Assembly (NCBI GenBank): GCA_964352225.1
Contig: CAYGRM010000359.1
Location: 1-6,912 of the forward strand
DNA from: CAJQQY01 sp964352225
GTDB lineage: Bacteria > Bacteroidota > Bacteroidia > Chitinophagales > Saprospiraceae
Length of the DNA: 6,912 nucleotides
Direction of reading: 5' to 3'
Under the pieces are notes generated by a model. It saw nothing but the letters and a program-made list of their open reading frames with translations, had not been told where the DNA came from and did no database searches. The translations under genes and the position numbers were made by a program. The first letter of the stretch is position 1. Each line of letters starts with the position of its first letter. Positions 5,884 to 6,912 of the stretch are shown here, in pieces.

Positions 5884-6912
5884 ATGAAAATTTTAATTTC
5901 CATGGTATTTCTTCTGTTGATCTTTTTCCAAAATGGAATAAGTCAAACAGAACCTCGTGAAATTAAATATATTCGCTCCAAAAGTAATTGGCTTGGCTAT
6001 GACTTTAAGAAAACTTATGAATCCGAAAAATCATATGATCTCAACCATAATATTTCGACTGAAATAATCAAAATTTACAACCAAGATGAAAGTATTCAAT
6101 ATTGGCTAGGTAGATTTTATGAATATGATGTTAATAATTTATTGAAAAAACATACGGCTAGCCGATACAACCAAGATGTTGATTTATGGATTATCAATTA
6201 TTGGGTAGATTATAAGTACGATCAAAACGGCTGTCTGATTGAAGAACAAACTACTCAAAATATTGGAGGTCAAATCTCTAGAAGATTGACTTACATCCGA
6301 AATTCAGATTGTCAAATTACTTCAAAATTAGACGAATGGCTGGCTAACGGATTTGATCTAAGTATCAAAGATTATTTTACTAGAGATTATCATTCTGATG
6401 GAATTTCTTTTGATGAAAAACTCTTTGGTTATTCCTCTATTGTTGGGAATCTTTATCTTAAAAAAGATAGGAAAATTATTTATGGTCAGAATAAAAAAAT
6501 CTCAGAAGCCTACTGGACCATTTTCTCTTCTGCTGAAGATACTTTATACCATGTCCAAAATTTTAACACTTATGATGAATATGATAATCTAACCTTGGAT
6601 ACTGAATATAGAAATGAATACCATGGTTGGCAATTACATCGTCAAACTTTTTATGAGAATGAATATGACGAAAATGGGTTTTTAATTAAGAAAAATACGG
6701 AAGTATGGAATTATGATAATTCAAATTTACCTGATGGAGTCCTGAGCTACGCCAAAGAAAATATTTATCAAAATTCATGTGAAGGAGTAATAGAAGAGTA
6801 TACTGAGAAAGAAGGCAATTCTGAAGCGGTGGATCTTTTTGAATATGTTTATGAAGGAATCAATGAATGTTTCGAGTTAGAAAAATTAGATTTAACTATT
6901 GAAGTTTATCCT
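5884..6912 (+). CDS. Secreted YD-like repeat protein, probable T9SS cargo (3' end outside window)
   Basis: The frame is open from the ATG at 5884 to the window edge, 343 codons with no stop. AGGTGAA just before the ATG gives a modest ribosome binding site. Residues 1-20 (MKILISMVFLLLIFFQNGIS) form a Sec signal peptide with likely cleavage around residue 20-21. The mature part has tyrosine/aspartate-rich YD-like repeats: FYEYDVNNLLKKH (78-90), YKYDQNGCLIEEQ (110-122), YDEYDNLTLD (230-239) and NEYDENGFLIKK (259-270). Two cysteine-pair modules follow one pattern: C117/C143 (C-X25-C) and C299/C329 (C-X29-C, with SCEG and YEGINEC). The visible sequence ends IEVYP, where the decayed neighbour has IQIYPNP at the start of its sorting domain, so about 80 more residues of sorting domain are predicted beyond the edge. 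The likely location is the cell surface or medium. I recognise the architecture, not a function; no enzymatic motif is evident. Confidence 0.85.
   Translation, partial: MKILISMVFLLLIFFQNGISQTEPREIKYIRSKSNWLGYDFKKTYESEKSYDLNHNISTEIIKIYNQDESIQYWLGRFYEYDVNNLLKKHTASRYNQDVDLWIINYWVDYKYDQNGCLIEEQTTQNIGGQISRRLTYIRNSDCQITSKLDEWLANGFDLSIKDYFTRDYHSDGISFDEKLFGYSSIVGNLYLKKDRKIIYGQNKKISEAYWTIFSSAEDTLYHVQNFNTYDEYDNLTLDTEYRNEYHGWQLHRQTFYENEYDENGFLIKKNTEVWNYDNSNLPDGVLSYAKENIYQNSCEGVIEEYTEKEGNSEAVDLFEYVYEGINECFELEKLDLTIEVYP

Noticed and set aside
6398..6592. A 64-codon + strand open frame inside the secreted-protein gene
   Set aside because: It overlaps the much longer open frame from 5884, which carries a signal peptide and is supported by its paralogue. 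This is a shadow frame.

Overview
The window reads as a piece of chromosome from an AT-rich member of the Bacteroidota. Three things point there: a C-terminal sorting domain of the type IX secretion system (T9SS) at the end of one coding stretch, a match to the Bacteroidota -7 promoter box TAnnTTTG, and A/T-rich leaders with little Shine-Dalgarno signal in front of most genes. I cannot place it to genus. All coding regions lie on the + strand.

Positions 1-542 hold no gene that I can support. This stretch contains a long imperfect inverted repeat (91-216) that looks like a MITE or a very long hairpin, a compact GC-richer hairpin (262-282), and a probable promoter just before the first gene. 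Then comes a CorA-family divalent cation channel (543-1499) with its GMN motif and two C-terminal membrane segments. After a 112-130 bp gap follows a complete chromosome-condensation ATPase gene, smc (1630-5187, possible upstream start at 1612). It ends at a strong hairpin (5211-5246) that separates it from the region downstream.

The last 1.6 kb is the most informative part. It contains two tandem copies of one secreted-protein family. The second copy (5884 to beyond the window edge) is open for 343 codons, has a signal peptide, YD-like repeats and two cysteine-pair modules, and stops in the window exactly where a T9SS sorting domain should begin. The first copy (5291-5862) is a wreck of the same gene. 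It keeps a signal-peptide-coding segment that starts with ATA instead of ATG, lacks roughly 230 codons of the middle, is frameshifted near 5407-5414, and then continues with the last cysteine module and an intact-looking T9SS sorting domain. This paralogy was found by translating and aligning the two copies by eye.

CorA and SMC are housekeeping proteins with no evident functional link to each other or to the secreted pair. I found no CRISPR array, tRNA, rRNA, transposase or defence system. The items most worth a second look are the inverted-repeat element and the decayed/intact secreted-protein pair.
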